Below are positions 1-8,657 of a stretch of 64,000 bases of DNA, piece after piece. Under the pieces are notes generated by a model. It worked only from the letters and a program-made list of their open reading frames with translations. It did not search any database and was not told the origin of the DNA. The stretch spans positions 62,001-126,000 of the forward strand of contig CANLWB010000001.1 of the NCBI GenBank assembly GCA_947494695.1. Direction: 5' to 3'. Numbering within the stretch: the stretch's first letter is position 1; each line of letters opens with the position of its first letter. Source of the DNA: an uncultured Flavobacteriaceae bacterium. GTDB lineage: Bacteria; Bacteroidota; Bacteroidia; Flavobacteriales; Flavobacteriaceae. The translations under genes and the position numbers were made by a program.

Positions 1-1031
1 TATAGATTATTATTGAAAACAGATGAGGTATAAATCGTGCCAATTTTTCCTTCTTCATCTTCATAAATACTGAAAGGCGATTTCACATTTATACAGTTTA
101 TACCATTTTCCAAAGCCAACCAGATATTATGCTCCTTGTCCTCAAATATCCAATGAACCGTATTATTACTTAAACCATGCGTCATGTTTATGTTATAATC
201 TAAGAGACCATCTGAGGTTAAGCATATAACTCCGTTAGACCTTGTTCCTAAGATAAAGCTGTTATCTTTTAATTTGATACTTCTAAATACGCTAACTTCA
301 GAGAGTTTTTCGTTGGCTGGAATGTCCCACTTTGATAGGGTTTTATTTTCCAGGATGTAGAATCCGTTATTTTCAGTTTGTATTAAGAGTTTGTCTTCTT
401 TGGCAAAAATATTAACGAGTCTGTTTTGTTTTAGAATGATCTGGTTTGCAACTAATTTTGATTCACCATTCTCTATTTTATAAATGCCATCGTTCGTTTT
501 TTGATAATAAATGCTATCATTAACTTTAAACATTTTATAAATTATGGTATCAGAATCGATAATACTGCAAGAGTTATCTGTTTTATTGTATATGTATATT
601 CTTTTTAAGGATTGAAACAAAATATAGTCGTCGAGACTAATGATATTCCAGAATTCTTCATCTTCCAAAAGCTCTACATTGAGTTCTTGCGATAAAGAGG
701 TATAATACAAAAGACCAAGTTCGTTTCTTTGCCAATAGCCAAAATTTCTGTTACTGCCAGTATAAATTAAATGGTCTATAACAGTAACCGAGCGTATTAT
801 GGTTTCGTTAGGAGATAGGTAGAGTTGCCACTTGGCTCCATTATATTCTAATAACCCTTTGTTGTTAGCTACATAAATATAATGTTCTTCAGATTGTGAT
901 ATGGCCCAGTTTTGGGTTTCCCCGCCATAATCTTTTGGTGAAAACGTTTCTATAGGGGGGTGCTCCTGTGTATGTAAGAGGTGACACACCAGAAAAAGTA
1001 GGGTTGAAAACAAAAAACAAAGTCGTCTCAA
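1..1031 (-). CDS. Two-component-type sensor/LuxR regulator, N-terminal part (runs off left edge)
   Basis: An open reading frame with no stop continues from a TTG codon at 1031-1029 to the left edge, about 343 codons. It begins with a hydrophobic signal peptide (LRRLCFLFSTLLFLVCHLLH) followed by PIETFSPKDYGGETQNWAIS, then beta-propeller repeats such as YIYVANNKGLLEYNG and NIWLALENGINCINV that match two-component regulator propeller (Reg_prop) blades. Known Flavobacteriia proteins with this start are roughly 900-residue periplasmic sensors that continue with a triple-tyrosine domain, a membrane helix and a cytoplasmic LuxR-type helix-turn-helix; that C-terminal half lies outside the window and is inferred. 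An in-frame stop just upstream of the TTG excludes a longer start, and there is no ATG nearby. It lies 79 bp downstream of the GH117-like gene on the same strand, so a sugar-related role is possible but unproven. Confidence 0.75.
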   Translation of the reverse strand, partial: MRRLCFLFSTLLFLVCHLLHTQEHPPIETFSPKDYGGETQNWAISQSEEHYIYVANNKGLLEYNGAKWQLYLSPNETIIRSVTVIDHLIYTGSNRNFGYWQRNELGLLYYTSLSQELNVELLEDEEFWNIISLDDYILFQSLKRIYIYNKTDNSCSIIDSDTIIYKMFKVNDSIYYQKTNDGIYKIENGESKLVANQIILKQNRLVNIFAKEDKLLIQTENNGFYILENKTLSKWDIPANEKLSEVSVFRSIKLKDNSFILGTRSNGVICLTSDGLLDYNINMTHGLSNNTVHWIFEDKEHNIWLALENGINCINVKSPFSIYEDEEGKIGTIYTSSVFNNNL

Positions 1032-1110
1032 AAAATGTTATTTGTTGCGTAACGCAATATACTAAAAATAACACTTGTAGGATATGACGTATGAAATATG
1101 TGTGGTTTTT

Positions 1111-2349
1111 CTATTTCTTATTAGCGAATTCTGCTTTAGTATTTCTGTTTTTCGAAAAACTAAATCTTGCGAGATAATTATCGCCTGTTAACCAACTTTC
1201 ACCAGGATAAATTTGAGTTTTATGATGCAATCCCCAGGTTAATGCTTCTGTAGGGTGATTGTCATTATCTAATGTAGTAACCAGACCCATTGCAGATGGT
1301 ACCCAGTTAATATAAGATTTTATTTCGAAGTTTATACCATCTGGAGCAAATTGAATGGTTTGTCGTTCTGGCCCATCGGCAGAAGACACCATAGCAATCC
1401 CGTCTTTATATTTCCAAACACAAATCTCATGCCCGCTGTGGGTAATAGGGTTATATTCAGATTTTGTGTAAGGACCTTCTGGTTTATCGGCAATCGCCAC
1501 TCCCCATCTAATTTCTCGTCCACCGCAGGTTCTTCTTTCTCCCATGCGTTCTCCTTTGTAATAGAGGTAGAACTTATTTTTATAAAACAACAGCGTTGGA
1601 TCGTGTACTTTTTGACTATCAAAACTTCCCTGTTTTTTTACGGCAAATCGACTATCTTCTTCTCCTAACCATTCTCCATCTTTAGCGGCTTCTAAAATTG
1701 GGGCATCTAGTCGTTTCCATGGCCCATTAGGACTATCTGCCACGGACATTCCTACGGTATTGAAAGAACGATTTAAATAGGGGGCCTGTATGCATTGATA
1801 CACCAGATAGTACTTGTTTTCATGTACCAAAATCTCAGGTGTAAAAACCGATCGATCATCATATTCACCTTCTGGCCCAAAGGTTATGGCTAAACCTTGT
1901 TCCTTCCAGTCCCAACCATCTGTAGAGGTTGCGTACCAAATTTCGGATTTGTCCCAGGGAAACACTTTTTTCTCTGGGTCACCAGTTCCAAAACCATAGG
2001 TCTTTCCGGTTGATTTCGTGTACCAGGTATAATATAAACTATCGACTTGGATAACCATGGTTGGGTCACGGCGAATCACACCTTTTTCATAACCAATATC
2101 ACCCTTTATTGAATGATCACGAAAGGCACCAAACCAAACGTCATTTTTATGGTAATTGTTTTCTAAAGCTCTTTTCGAAGCAGCACTCAATTTTTCGGGG
2201 TTTCCAATAGCTAAAAAATCGTAATCGGCTTCTGTATATTGTGATGTTTTTTTAAGGTTTAAGTCCTCATTAGTGTCTTTCTGGTTATTGCAAGACAGTA
2301 GTAACAGAGAAATAAATAGGTTAAATGCGACAGATTTATAAGATATCAT
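1111..2349 (-). CDS. Glycoside hydrolase family 117-like lipoprotein
   Basis: The protein has 412 residues with a lipoprotein signal ending LLLLSC (Cys20), so it is probably anchored in an envelope membrane. The body shows beta-propeller hydrolase features: a DPTMV motif with Asp95, [35 protein letters not shown] with Asp250, and [10 protein letters not shown] with His304/307 and Glu308. The spacing of Asp95, Asp250 and Glu308 equals that of the acidic triad I recall for the Zobellia GH117 enzyme AhgA, where each is numbered two higher. GH117 enzymes remove 3,6-anhydro-L-galactose or related end sugars from neoagaro-type oligosaccharides of red algae. No SusCD pair or other agar gene is visible, so this is not an obvious full utilisation locus. 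The exact substrate cannot be read from sequence; GH43-like activity is the alternative. Confidence 0.72.
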   Translation of the reverse strand: MISYKSVAFNLFISLLLLSCNNQKDTNEDLNLKKTSQYTEADYDFLAIGNPEKLSAASKRALENNYHKNDVWFGAFRDHSIKGDIGYEKGVIRRDPTMVIQVDSLYYTWYTKSTGKTYGFGTGDPEKKVFPWDKSEIWYATSTDGWDWKEQGLAITFGPEGEYDDRSVFTPEILVHENKYYLVYQCIQAPYLNRSFNTVGMSVADSPNGPWKRLDAPILEAAKDGEWLGEEDSRFAVKKQGSFDSQKVHDPTLLFYKNKFYLYYKGERMGERRTCGGREIRWGVAIADKPEGPYTKSEYNPITHSGHEICVWKYKDGIAMVSSADGPERQTIQFAPDGINFEIKSYINWVPSAMGLVTTLDNDNHPTEALTWGLHHKTQIYPGESWLTGDNYLARFSFSKNRNTKAEFANKK

Positions 2350-2862
2350 TTGTGTTAAATTAAAACGTCAATTTAAACAAATTCTTCGAAAAAAATCAAA
2401 ATACAACATATTAAAAATTAGAAGAGCTCAAGCACGAGTTCATAATCATGGTATAGGTTAAAACCTTACGGTTCATAAACGTTGTTTTAGTTTCTATTAA
2501 TATGAGCTAGGAAGACGCAAATGTAAGGCTTGTTGTCCTTTGAATCTTATGAGTCATTTATAACTAACTAATATGTTGTGTTCGAGTTTTAGGAAGTGTA
2601 TAATTGAAAAAAATTTATAGAGGTCCTATCCCTAAGTTTATGTTGAAATTGGTATTCTGAGTAGCCATGAAGTTGTTATATCCACATTATAATGTCGTCG
2701 TAAATAGTGTTGGAAAACGCTTTAAGGAAGAGGCAGGAAATACGTTTTTCAGGTGATGTGTTTTGAAAAGAAAATTAAATGATAAACCAGAGTCCTGGAA
2801 CAAACACTAATCATTATAAATATATCATTGAATTAAATGGCACTTCGAATGTAATTTTATTA
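2350..2862. other. Intergenic region without recognisable gene
   Basis: This 513-base stretch is AT-rich with stops in all frames. I see no tRNA, no strong hairpin with a T-run and no conserved short ORF. The right end carries the 3' flank of the thioesterase gene. Confidence 0.5.
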
Positions 2863-3372
2863 TTACTCAAACAAGGCCTTCAACTCCGTAGCGTCCTCTG
2901 GCTTTATTTTTCCGGCGAGTAACAAACTCAATTGCTTACGACGCAGTGCTGCATCATAACGTTCTTTTTCCAATTCCGTTTGAGGAAGGACTTCAGGAAC
3001 AGCAACCGGGCGAGCCGTTTCATCAACCGCTACAAATGTGTAAATGGCTTCATTTGCTTTGGTTTTTTCACCAGACTCTCTGTCTTCTATCCAAACGTCT
3101 ATAAAGACCTCCATAGACGATTTAAAAGCACGAGATACCTTGGCCTCCACAGTGACTACACTTCCTAGAGGAACAGCTCTATTAAACGCCACATGATTAA
3201 CCGATGCTGTAACTACAATACGTCTGGAATGACGTCTTGCGGCGATACTAGCAGCACGATCCATTCGGGCTAGCAGTTCACCACCAAATAAATTATTCAA
3301 AGGGTTAGTTTCACCGGGTAAAACCATATCAGTGAGTATGGTTTTCGACTGTTCGGGAGTCTTTGCTTTCAT
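2863..3372 (-). CDS. Acyl-CoA thioesterase, hotdog fold (YciA/BFIT type)
   Basis: A 169-residue single-hotdog thioesterase that hydrolyses acyl-CoA to free acid and CoA in the cytoplasm. The family signature is clear in the first 45 residues: VLPGETNPLNNLFGGELLARMDRAA, in two parts PGETNPLNNLFGG and GELLARMDRAAS, followed by VTASVNHVAFNRAVPLG and the strand VTVEAKVSRAF. The last 30 residues are charged and helical, as in bacterial relatives. The gene stands alone between an empty intergenic region and the HU/SPOR gene. A -7 box (TACCTTTG on the minus strand) lies 26 bp upstream of the ATG. Chain-length preference cannot be inferred. Confidence 0.85.
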   Translation of the reverse strand: MKAKTPEQSKTILTDMVLPGETNPLNNLFGGELLARMDRAASIAARRHSRRIVVTASVNHVAFNRAVPLGSVVTVEAKVSRAFKSSMEVFIDVWIEDRESGEKTKANEAIYTFVAVDETARPVAVPEVLPQTELEKERYDAALRRKQLSLLLAGKIKPEDATELKALFE

Positions 3373-3397
3373 TACAAATGATTATTTAATGATTCTG

Positions 3398-3405
3398 CAA
3401 AGGTA
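3398..3405 (-). promoter_or_regulatory. -7 promoter element of the thioesterase gene
   Basis: The minus strand reads TACCTTTG, an exact match to the Bacteroidota -7 consensus TAnnTTTG, 26 bp before the ATG at 3372. No clear -33 TTG is present at the usual spacing. Confidence 0.5.
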
Positions 3406-3462
3406 AAACGATTCCAGCAGTTATTTGGAACTATTTTGGATTATAATTGAGTTAAACCCCGA

Positions 3463-4506
3463 TTATTTCAACTTCTTAACAGATAACCAAGCGTCTCTGT
3501 TATGGGTTTTTTTAATGGTTCTCAAAGCTTGAAGTGCTTCAATTCTGTCTTCATAACTGGCATAAACAACCTCATGCAAACCATATCGATTTGCACCAAT
3601 TTTTCTGGCTTTAAAGCCGTCGGCCTTAAGTTGAGCAATTTTTTTATCACAGTTTTCCTCAATTCTGTATGCGCCTGCAACGATATGATAGTTACCGGTT
3701 TGTTTGGCGACATTCAGGTTAATAGCAGGAAGCGGATTTAAATTAAAGGTGGCCTGTTGTATTTTAGTATTCAGTTCTTGGGTAGCTTCTTCCTGGGCTA
3801 ATTGGTTGTGCGCTTCTACATCATTTAGATAATAGTTGTATGCACCATAACCTCCAATAGTTAAAGCGATTAAGGCAATGGCTGCGTATTTTAAGTAAGG
3901 TATAGCTTTACGTTTTTCAGGAGTAAAAGCAATAGGAACTTTCTTTTCAATTTTTTCAACCTCTTTTTTGTAAACCTCACGCTGTGGTACAGGTTTTTGT
4001 TCTACAGGCTGAGGTTTAGAAGGTATCGGAGTTGATTTTTCTGCAATTACAGATTTTATAACTACAGGTTCTTTAGCAATCATTTCTCGTGATACCGGAG
4101 GTGAAACAAATTGCGTCATCCCAAAAGAATCTGTCAAATAATTAAGGTGATTCGATGGCTCGAATAAAATTTTACCTTCGGTATTAAAAATAATGTCTCC
4201 AATATTTTTGAAAGTAAGAGTTTCACCCTGCGTTAAATAAGACTTAATCGTCTTAACACGCTTAGCTATTTTCTGATTAGCAACCTCGTAAGGAATTTTT
4301 TCTACGTCAGCGATATAGTGTGCCAGCAAACCATCATTGTTCTGAATTTGCTCATTAAACGACACCATTTTTTTTGGTGGATAAAACGCATTTGTGGTGT
4401 CATGAATCCTTGCAGATGTGCGTTGTGTTAAAAACGCACCAAACTCAGGAATGGTAACGCACTCATATCTATATAATAAATCGCTTATGTAGGTTTCTAA
4501 TTGCAT
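3463..4506 (-). CDS. HU-CCDC81-like / transmembrane / SPOR-domain protein
   Basis: A 347-residue inner-membrane protein with three parts. Residues about 1-135 resemble the paired HU-CCDC81 bacterial domains of Bacteroidota (start LETYISDLLYRYECVTIPEFGAFL; later GETLTFKNIGDIIFNTEGKI). A proline, lysine and glutamate-rich linker follows, then one membrane helix near residues 205-225 (YLKYAAIALIALTIGGYGAY). The C-terminal ~75 residues are a SPOR domain (GNYHIVAGAYRIEENCDKKI ... GLHEVVYASY) that in known proteins binds denuded septal peptidoglycan. Topology therefore puts an HU-like domain in the cytoplasm and a septum-binding domain outside; a link between cell division and a cytoplasmic partner is inference. 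A perfect -7 box ends only five bases before the ATG. Confidence 0.8.
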   Translation of the reverse strand: MQLETYISDLLYRYECVTIPEFGAFLTQRTSARIHDTTNAFYPPKKMVSFNEQIQNNDGLLAHYIADVEKIPYEVANQKIAKRVKTIKSYLTQGETLTFKNIGDIIFNTEGKILFEPSNHLNYLTDSFGMTQFVSPPVSREMIAKEPVVIKSVIAEKSTPIPSKPQPVEQKPVPQREVYKKEVEKIEKKVPIAFTPEKRKAIPYLKYAAIALIALTIGGYGAYNYYLNDVEAHNQLAQEEATQELNTKIQQATFNLNPLPAINLNVAKQTGNYHIVAGAYRIEENCDKKIAQLKADGFKARKIGANRYGLHEVVYASYEDRIEALQALRTIKKTHNRDAWLSVKKLK

Positions 4507-4511
4507 GGAAA

Positions 4512-4519
4512 CAAAGTTA
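4512..4519 (-). promoter_or_regulatory. -7 promoter element just upstream of the HU/SPOR gene
   Basis: The minus strand reads TAACTTTG, fitting TAnnTTTG, followed by five bases and the ATG at 4506. If this box is used, transcription would start at or next to the start codon, giving an almost leaderless mRNA. Confidence 0.45.
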
Positions 4520-4609
4520 AAAAAATAAGCTATTAGAAAAAATTATACTTTAGTATTTATTTCTCGTCAGAAAATTCTTTTATTGTAGTGTCAAATTCAA
4601 TGATGTAGC

Positions 4610-5713
4610 ATGACTGAAAATGATTTGTTATACACCTTAGCCTTGCAACATGTGCCAAATATTGGTGATGTAACGGCTAAACGTCTTATCTCAAACTGTG
4701 GGTCGGCCGAAGCAGTTCTAAAAGAAAAGCGGCAGAACCTATTAAAAATAGATGGTGTTGGACGTGTAATTTTAAATGAGTTATTCGGCACAAATCATAT
4801 GCAGGAGGCCGAAAAAGAACTTAATTTTATAAAGTCGAATGGAATAAAGGCTTCTTATTTCACAGATCCCGATTATCCTGAAAAATTAAAACACTGCATA
4901 GATGGTCCTATGCTCTTGTTTCAATCGGGACATATTAATTTGAAGGGCCATCATCTTGTAAGTATCGTTGGTACACGAAAAATAACGACTAGTGGTATAG
5001 CTTTTTGCGAAGCGTTGGTAGAAACGTTAGCACCCTATAATCCCATTGTTGTTTCTGGGTTTGCTTATGGAACAGATATCACCGCTCATAGAGCCGCTAT
5101 TAAAAATAAATTACAAACGATTGGCTGCCTGGCGCATGGATTGAATCAAATATATCCAAAAATTCATAAGAAATACATGGCAGATGTGGAAAGCAATGGT
5201 GGATTTTTTACCGATTTCTGGAGCAGTGACAAATTTGATAGAAATAATTTTTTGAAACGGAATAGAGTCATTGCCGGGTTGAGTGAAGCGACTATTGTCA
5301 TTGAATCAGCTGAAAAAGGTGGTAGCCTCGTTACGGCAGATATTGCCAGTTCGTATAACAGGGATGTATTCGCCGTTCCTGGGAGAATAACAGATAGTAT
5401 GAGTACAGGTTGCAATAATTTAATAAAGCACCATAAAGCACACATGCTTACCACGCCGCTAGATGTACCCTATATTTTAAACTGGGAGTTGGAAGATTTT
5501 AAAAAACCTGTTGTACAAAAACAATTGTTTGTAGAACTGGATGCTACCGAGAAAACCATCTATTCTTTTCTTAAGGACAATGAAAAACAACAGTTAGACA
5601 TAATAGCCATTAATTGTGATATGCCTATTTTTAAGGTAAGTAGTACGTTATTAAATATGGAGCTTAAAGGTGTTGTGAGGCCTTTACCGGGAAAATTGTT
5701 TGAGGTTGTTTAA
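4610..5713 (+). CDS. dprA: DNA-processing protein DprA
   Basis: A 367-residue DprA/Smf protein, which loads RecA on incoming single-stranded DNA during natural transformation. The N-terminal ~60 residues form a helix-hairpin-helix region (VPNIGDVTAKRLISNCGSAE, then KIDGVGRVI). The Rossmann core follows, with SIVGTRKITTSGIAFCEALV, VSGFAYGTDITAHRAAI and FDRNNFLKRNRVIAGLSEAT, and VIESAEKGGSLVTADIASSY. A C-terminal winged-helix domain of about 60 residues (EKTIYSFLKDNEKQQLDIIA ... GVVRPLPGKLFEVV) completes the usual layout. Length is normal. It is divergent from the HU/SPOR gene and followed 32 bp later by a small unknown gene. Confidence 0.95.
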   Translation: MTENDLLYTLALQHVPNIGDVTAKRLISNCGSAEAVLKEKRQNLLKIDGVGRVILNELFGTNHMQEAEKELNFIKSNGIKASYFTDPDYPEKLKHCIDGPMLLFQSGHINLKGHHLVSIVGTRKITTSGIAFCEALVETLAPYNPIVVSGFAYGTDITAHRAAIKNKLQTIGCLAHGLNQIYPKIHKKYMADVESNGGFFTDFWSSDKFDRNNFLKRNRVIAGLSEATIVIESAEKGGSLVTADIASSYNRDVFAVPGRITDSMSTGCNNLIKHHKAHMLTTPLDVPYILNWELEDFKKPVVQKQLFVELDATEKTIYSFLKDNEKQQLDIIAINCDMPIFKVSSTLLNMELKGVVRPLPGKLFEVV

Positions 5714-5745
5714 TTAGAAATGATATAATAAAAAATAAAATAAAA

Positions 5746-6192
5746 TTGGAAAACCTATTAAGAAAACCTATAGAAGAACTGGACTCTTTTGGTGATGTTA
5801 CATTCGAATGTGATAATTTATATACCTTAAAGTTAAGCTCAGATTCGATGTTCTATAAAGCACCAAATACTAAATTGATCATTAAAACAGATGATGATAA
5901 CAAGGTCGAAAGCATATGCATTAATTATCCAATGATTTTGGACGAACTCTTTTATAATGAGATGATCCATGTTTATGGAAACCCAAGTCATCTTTTGGCA
6001 CTAGAAGAACGTGGAAATGATGGCAAAACAAATGGTTTTGATAAAGTTTTAGCAAAAGGAGGTTACGCCGTGAAAGACGTTAGTTTTGATGAAAAACCGT
6101 TTTTTATATTTTGGGATAAAGCGTCTTTTAAAATGAGGCTAACGTTTTATTATGATCGCAATATCACGCAGTTAACTCTGGAAAAATCTTAA
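5746..6192 (+). CDS. Uncharacterised small protein
   Basis: A 148-residue protein read from a TTG codon; no ATG in frame lies between dprA and this point, and the next Met would remove about 34 residues, so TTG is the likely start. It has no signal peptide, membrane helix or known motif. It is acidic and alternates predicted strands (NLYTLKLSSDSMFYKAPNTK, then KLIIKTDDDNKVESICINYP), with one aromatic segment KPFFIFWDKASFKMRLTFYY near the C-terminus. It sits 32 bp after dprA on the same strand and may be cotranscribed, but nothing ties it to DNA uptake. Function unknown. Confidence 0.65.
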   Translation: MENLLRKPIEELDSFGDVTFECDNLYTLKLSSDSMFYKAPNTKLIIKTDDDNKVESICINYPMILDELFYNEMIHVYGNPSHLLALEERGNDGKTNGFDKVLAKGGYAVKDVSFDEKPFFIFWDKASFKMRLTFYYDRNITQLTLEKS

Positions 6193-6225
6193 TCTAACTA
6201 GAAGCCCCCTGTGGTGTTCAGGAAT

Positions 6226-7197
6226 TTAATACCCAACCTTTGCCCTAACTCTGTCTAAAACAGTATCGGCAACCATTTTTGCTTTTTCGGCCCCCAAGGC
6301 TAGAGCTTTATCAACCTCTTCAAGGTTTTCCATGTAATAGTTGTAACGCTGGCGCTGCGTGGCAAATTTTTCAACAATAAGTTCAAAAAGTGCTTGTTTA
6401 GCATGCCCATATCCATAACCACCGGTTTCGTAATTAACCTTCATGGTTTCTATTTGTTTGTCACTCGCTAACAAATTGTAGATGGCAAAGCAATTACAGG
6501 TTTTCCAGTCTTTAGGCTCCTCTAAAGGCGTGCTATCGGTTTTAATAGACATGATTTGTTTGCGCAGTTTTTTATCGTTTAAAAATATGTTTATGATGTT
6601 ATTTCTACTCTTGCTCATTTTTTCACCATCGGTTCCAGGAATGAGCTTGGTGTTTTCCTGTATTTTACTTTCTGGTAATATAAACGTATTATCACCCATT
6701 TTTGCATGAAAACGAGAAGCCACATCACGTGTCATTTCAATATGTTGCAATTGGTCTTTTCCAACCGGGATAATTTCAGCATCGTATAGTAAAATATCTG
6801 CTGCCATAAGCATTGGGTAGGTAAATAGGCCGGAGTTTACATCTTCCAGTCTATCGGCTTTATCCTTAAAACTATGTGCCAGAGTGAGGCGTTGGTAAGG
6901 AAAGAAGCAACTTAGGTACCAGGTCAATTCGGTAACCTGTGGAATATCGCTTTGTCTATAGAATACAGTCTTTTCAATATCTAAACCAAAAGCCATCCAG
7001 GAGGCTGCCGTAGAATATGTATTCTCACGTAATATTTCTGCATCTTTAATCTGTGTTAACGTATGCAGATTCGCGATAAATAAATACGAGTCGTTTTTGG
7101 GGTTATTTGCCATTTCAATGGCTGGCATAATAGCTCCTAAAATATTTCCTAAATGCGGTGTTCCTGTACTTTGTATCCCTGTTAGTATTCTTGCCAT
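6226..7197 (-). CDS. trpS: Tryptophanyl-tRNA synthetase
   Basis: A 323-residue class I aminoacyl-tRNA synthetase that charges tRNA-Trp in the cytoplasm. The N-terminal nucleotide-binding motif is TGTPHLGN (the HIGH-type site) at residues 11-18 and the second ATP-binding loop is EKMSKSR near residue 196. Other family segments are FYRQSDIPQVTELTWYLSC and DILLYDAEIIPVGKDQLQHI. Length and order match the bacterial TrpRS. The gene stands alone, convergent with the unknown gene at 5746-6192. A short inverted repeat AGCTGAA/TTCAGCT lies about 20 bp upstream of its ATG. Confidence 0.96.
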   Translation of the reverse strand: MARILTGIQSTGTPHLGNILGAIMPAIEMANNPKNDSYLFIANLHTLTQIKDAEILRENTYSTAASWMAFGLDIEKTVFYRQSDIPQVTELTWYLSCFFPYQRLTLAHSFKDKADRLEDVNSGLFTYPMLMAADILLYDAEIIPVGKDQLQHIEMTRDVASRFHAKMGDNTFILPESKIQENTKLIPGTDGEKMSKSRNNIINIFLNDKKLRKQIMSIKTDSTPLEEPKDWKTCNCFAIYNLLASDKQIETMKVNYETGGYGYGHAKQALFELIVEKFATQRQRYNYYMENLEEVDKALALGAEKAKMVADTVLDRVRAKVGY

Positions 7198-7305
7198 AAA
7201 ATGTCTTGCCTTTCGGCTTAGCTGAAGATGAATTTCAGCTGGAATCTATTCGTTAAACAATGACGCGAAAATACGTATTTGTTTAACAATAAAAAAAGCA
7301 GTTAT

Positions 7306-7421
7306 CTCAAAAGATATTGTAATTTATGTCGTCAGGTTGAGCGTATTGAAACCGATATTAGATATCAGTAAGTTAGAAATATTCTGGCTAGCTCAATACG
7401 ACTTTATAATTTACTTTTGAG
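7306..7421. repeat. Imperfect palindromic intergenic element (116 bp)
   Basis: The ends are CTCAAAAG (7306-7313) and CTTTTGAG (7414-7421), an inverted repeat of eight bases. Inside, GTCGTcaggTTGAGC near 7328-7342 is mirrored by GCTCAAtACGAC near 7391-7402, and AATTTA by TAAATT-like sequence. The stretch GTCAGGTTGAGC resembles ends of miniature palindromic elements often seen between Flavobacteriaceae genes. No ORF is inside. It lies between trpS and the GlsB-like gene. Confidence 0.55.
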
Positions 7422-7434
7422 GTTATCCGCTTTT

Positions 7435-7594
7435 GAACTCGTTTAAACTTTTTGGGTTTAAGCGAAAATTAGAAGTTTTTGGTTCTATTGAAGGCTTATT
7501 TGAGTTGCATAGCATCGCTACGGAAGGAAAAAAAGACAAAAATAGAACTGAAAACAGCAATTTTTTAGCAAATTGAAAAAGTTTAAATGAGTTC
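7435..7594. repeat. MITE-like element with 19-bp inverted termini (160 bp)
   Basis: The left terminus 7435-7453 (GAACTCGTTTAAACTTTTT) and right terminus 7576-7594 are inverted repeats with one mismatch in 19. A second, inner inverted pair is GTTTTTGGTTCTATT near 7474-7488 and AATAGAACtgAAAAC near 7542-7556. The element therefore folds into a long double-layered hairpin. It has no ORF and directly abuts the 3' side of the GlsB-like gene. Confidence 0.65.
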
Positions 7595-7606
7595 TTAATA
7601 AAAAAA

Positions 7607-7849
7607 CTATTTTTTGACTAATCCGGCTATAAATAAGATCACTGAGGCTCCCACTGCACCGGTTAAAATATCACCAATAATGCCATTGGAAAGTGAGATG
7701 TTAAGTTTTGCAAATAACCAGTTACCAACGAAGCCTCCAATAACACCAATAATAATGTTTAAAAGTAAGCCAAACCCACCACCTTTCATCAATTTTCCCG
7801 CCAACCAACCGGCAATAGCACCAATCAATAATGAATAAAGTAAACTCAT
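7607..7849 (-). CDS. GlsB/YeaQ/YmgE-family small membrane protein
   Basis: An 80-residue, glycine-rich integral membrane protein with three hydrophobic segments: LYSLLIGAIAGWLAGKLMKG, GLLLNIIIGVIGGFVGNWLF and DILTGAVGASVILFIAGLVK. This is the layout of the transglycosylase-associated/GlsB family, which is linked to stress response in other bacteria but whose biochemical role is not settled. It is divergent from the plsC-type gene, and its stop codon lies 12 bp from the end of a MITE-like palindrome. Confidence 0.85.
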   Translation of the reverse strand: MSLLYSLLIGAIAGWLAGKLMKGGGFGLLLNIIIGVIGGFVGNWLFAKLNISLSNGIIGDILTGAVGASVILFIAGLVKK

Positions 7850-7916
7850 AATCTTATTTTTTTAAAAATTATAATCTTTTAAAGATAATCAATTTATAAT
7901 AGTATTTTTGGGGCCA

Positions 7917-8657
7917 ATGAAAATTGTAAAATACATATTTTGGATACTATATCGTATCTGGTTTTATGTTTTGGTAGGTCTGCCAATACTTATCATGCTT
8001 CCTGTACTTCTCATTTCTATTTCTAAGGAATCCTGGTACCCATTTTTCTTTAAGCTTGCCAGAATTTGGGCAAAAATGATTTTGCTAGGAATGGGTTTTA
8101 GATATCGTATTGAAAGGGAACAAACGCCCGAAAAGAGAAAGAGCTACATGTTTATTGCCAATCATACTTCGATGACCGATATCATGCTCATGCTAGTTTC
8201 AGTAAAAAACCCATTTGTATTTGTAGGTAAAAAGGAACTGGCTAAAATTCCACTTTTCGGATTTTTTTATAAACGCACCTGTATTTTGGTGGACAGAAAC
8301 TCTGCAAAAAGTAGACAGGCAGTCTTTTTAAGGGCGCAACGAAGACTACAATCTGGTTTAAGTATTTGTATATTTCCGGAAGGTGGTGTGCCGGATGATG
8401 AAAATGTTGACTTAGATCCTTTTAAAGACGGCGCTTTTAGATTGGCTATAAATCATCAGATTCCTGTGGTGCCTCTTACATTTGCCGATAATAAAAAACG
8501 ATTTTCTTATATGTTCTTTAGTGGCAGTCCGGGAAGAATGCGGGCTAAAATTCATAAATTTTTATCGACTGAAAATTTAACAATCGATGATACTAAGTCA
8601 TTAAATAAAACGGCCAGAGATATTATCTTAAAACAATTGCAAGCATTTCATAAATAA
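7917..8657 (+). CDS. 1-acyl-sn-glycerol-3-phosphate acyltransferase family protein
   Basis: A PlsC-type acyltransferase of 246 residues that would transfer an acyl chain to lysophosphatidic acid or a similar acceptor at the inner membrane. The N-terminus carries membrane helices (IVKYIFWILYRIWFYVLVGL, PILIMLPVLLISISK). The catalytic motif is NHTSMTD (H-x4-D), followed by GKKELAKIPLFGFFYKRTCI, VDRNS and the second motif FPEGGVPDDEN in place of the common FPEGTRS. I start at ATG 7917; a TTG nine bases upstream lies inside the -7-like sequence TATTTTTG. A second family member occurs at 49829. Acceptor specificity is unknown; ornithine-lipid acyltransferases share the fold. Confidence 0.85.
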   Translation: MKIVKYIFWILYRIWFYVLVGLPILIMLPVLLISISKESWYPFFFKLARIWAKMILLGMGFRYRIEREQTPEKRKSYMFIANHTSMTDIMLMLVSVKNPFVFVGKKELAKIPLFGFFYKRTCILVDRNSAKSRQAVFLRAQRRLQSGLSICIFPEGGVPDDENVDLDPFKDGAFRLAINHQIPVVPLTFADNKKRFSYMFFSGSPGRMRAKIHKFLSTENLTIDDTKSLNKTARDIILKQLQAFHK

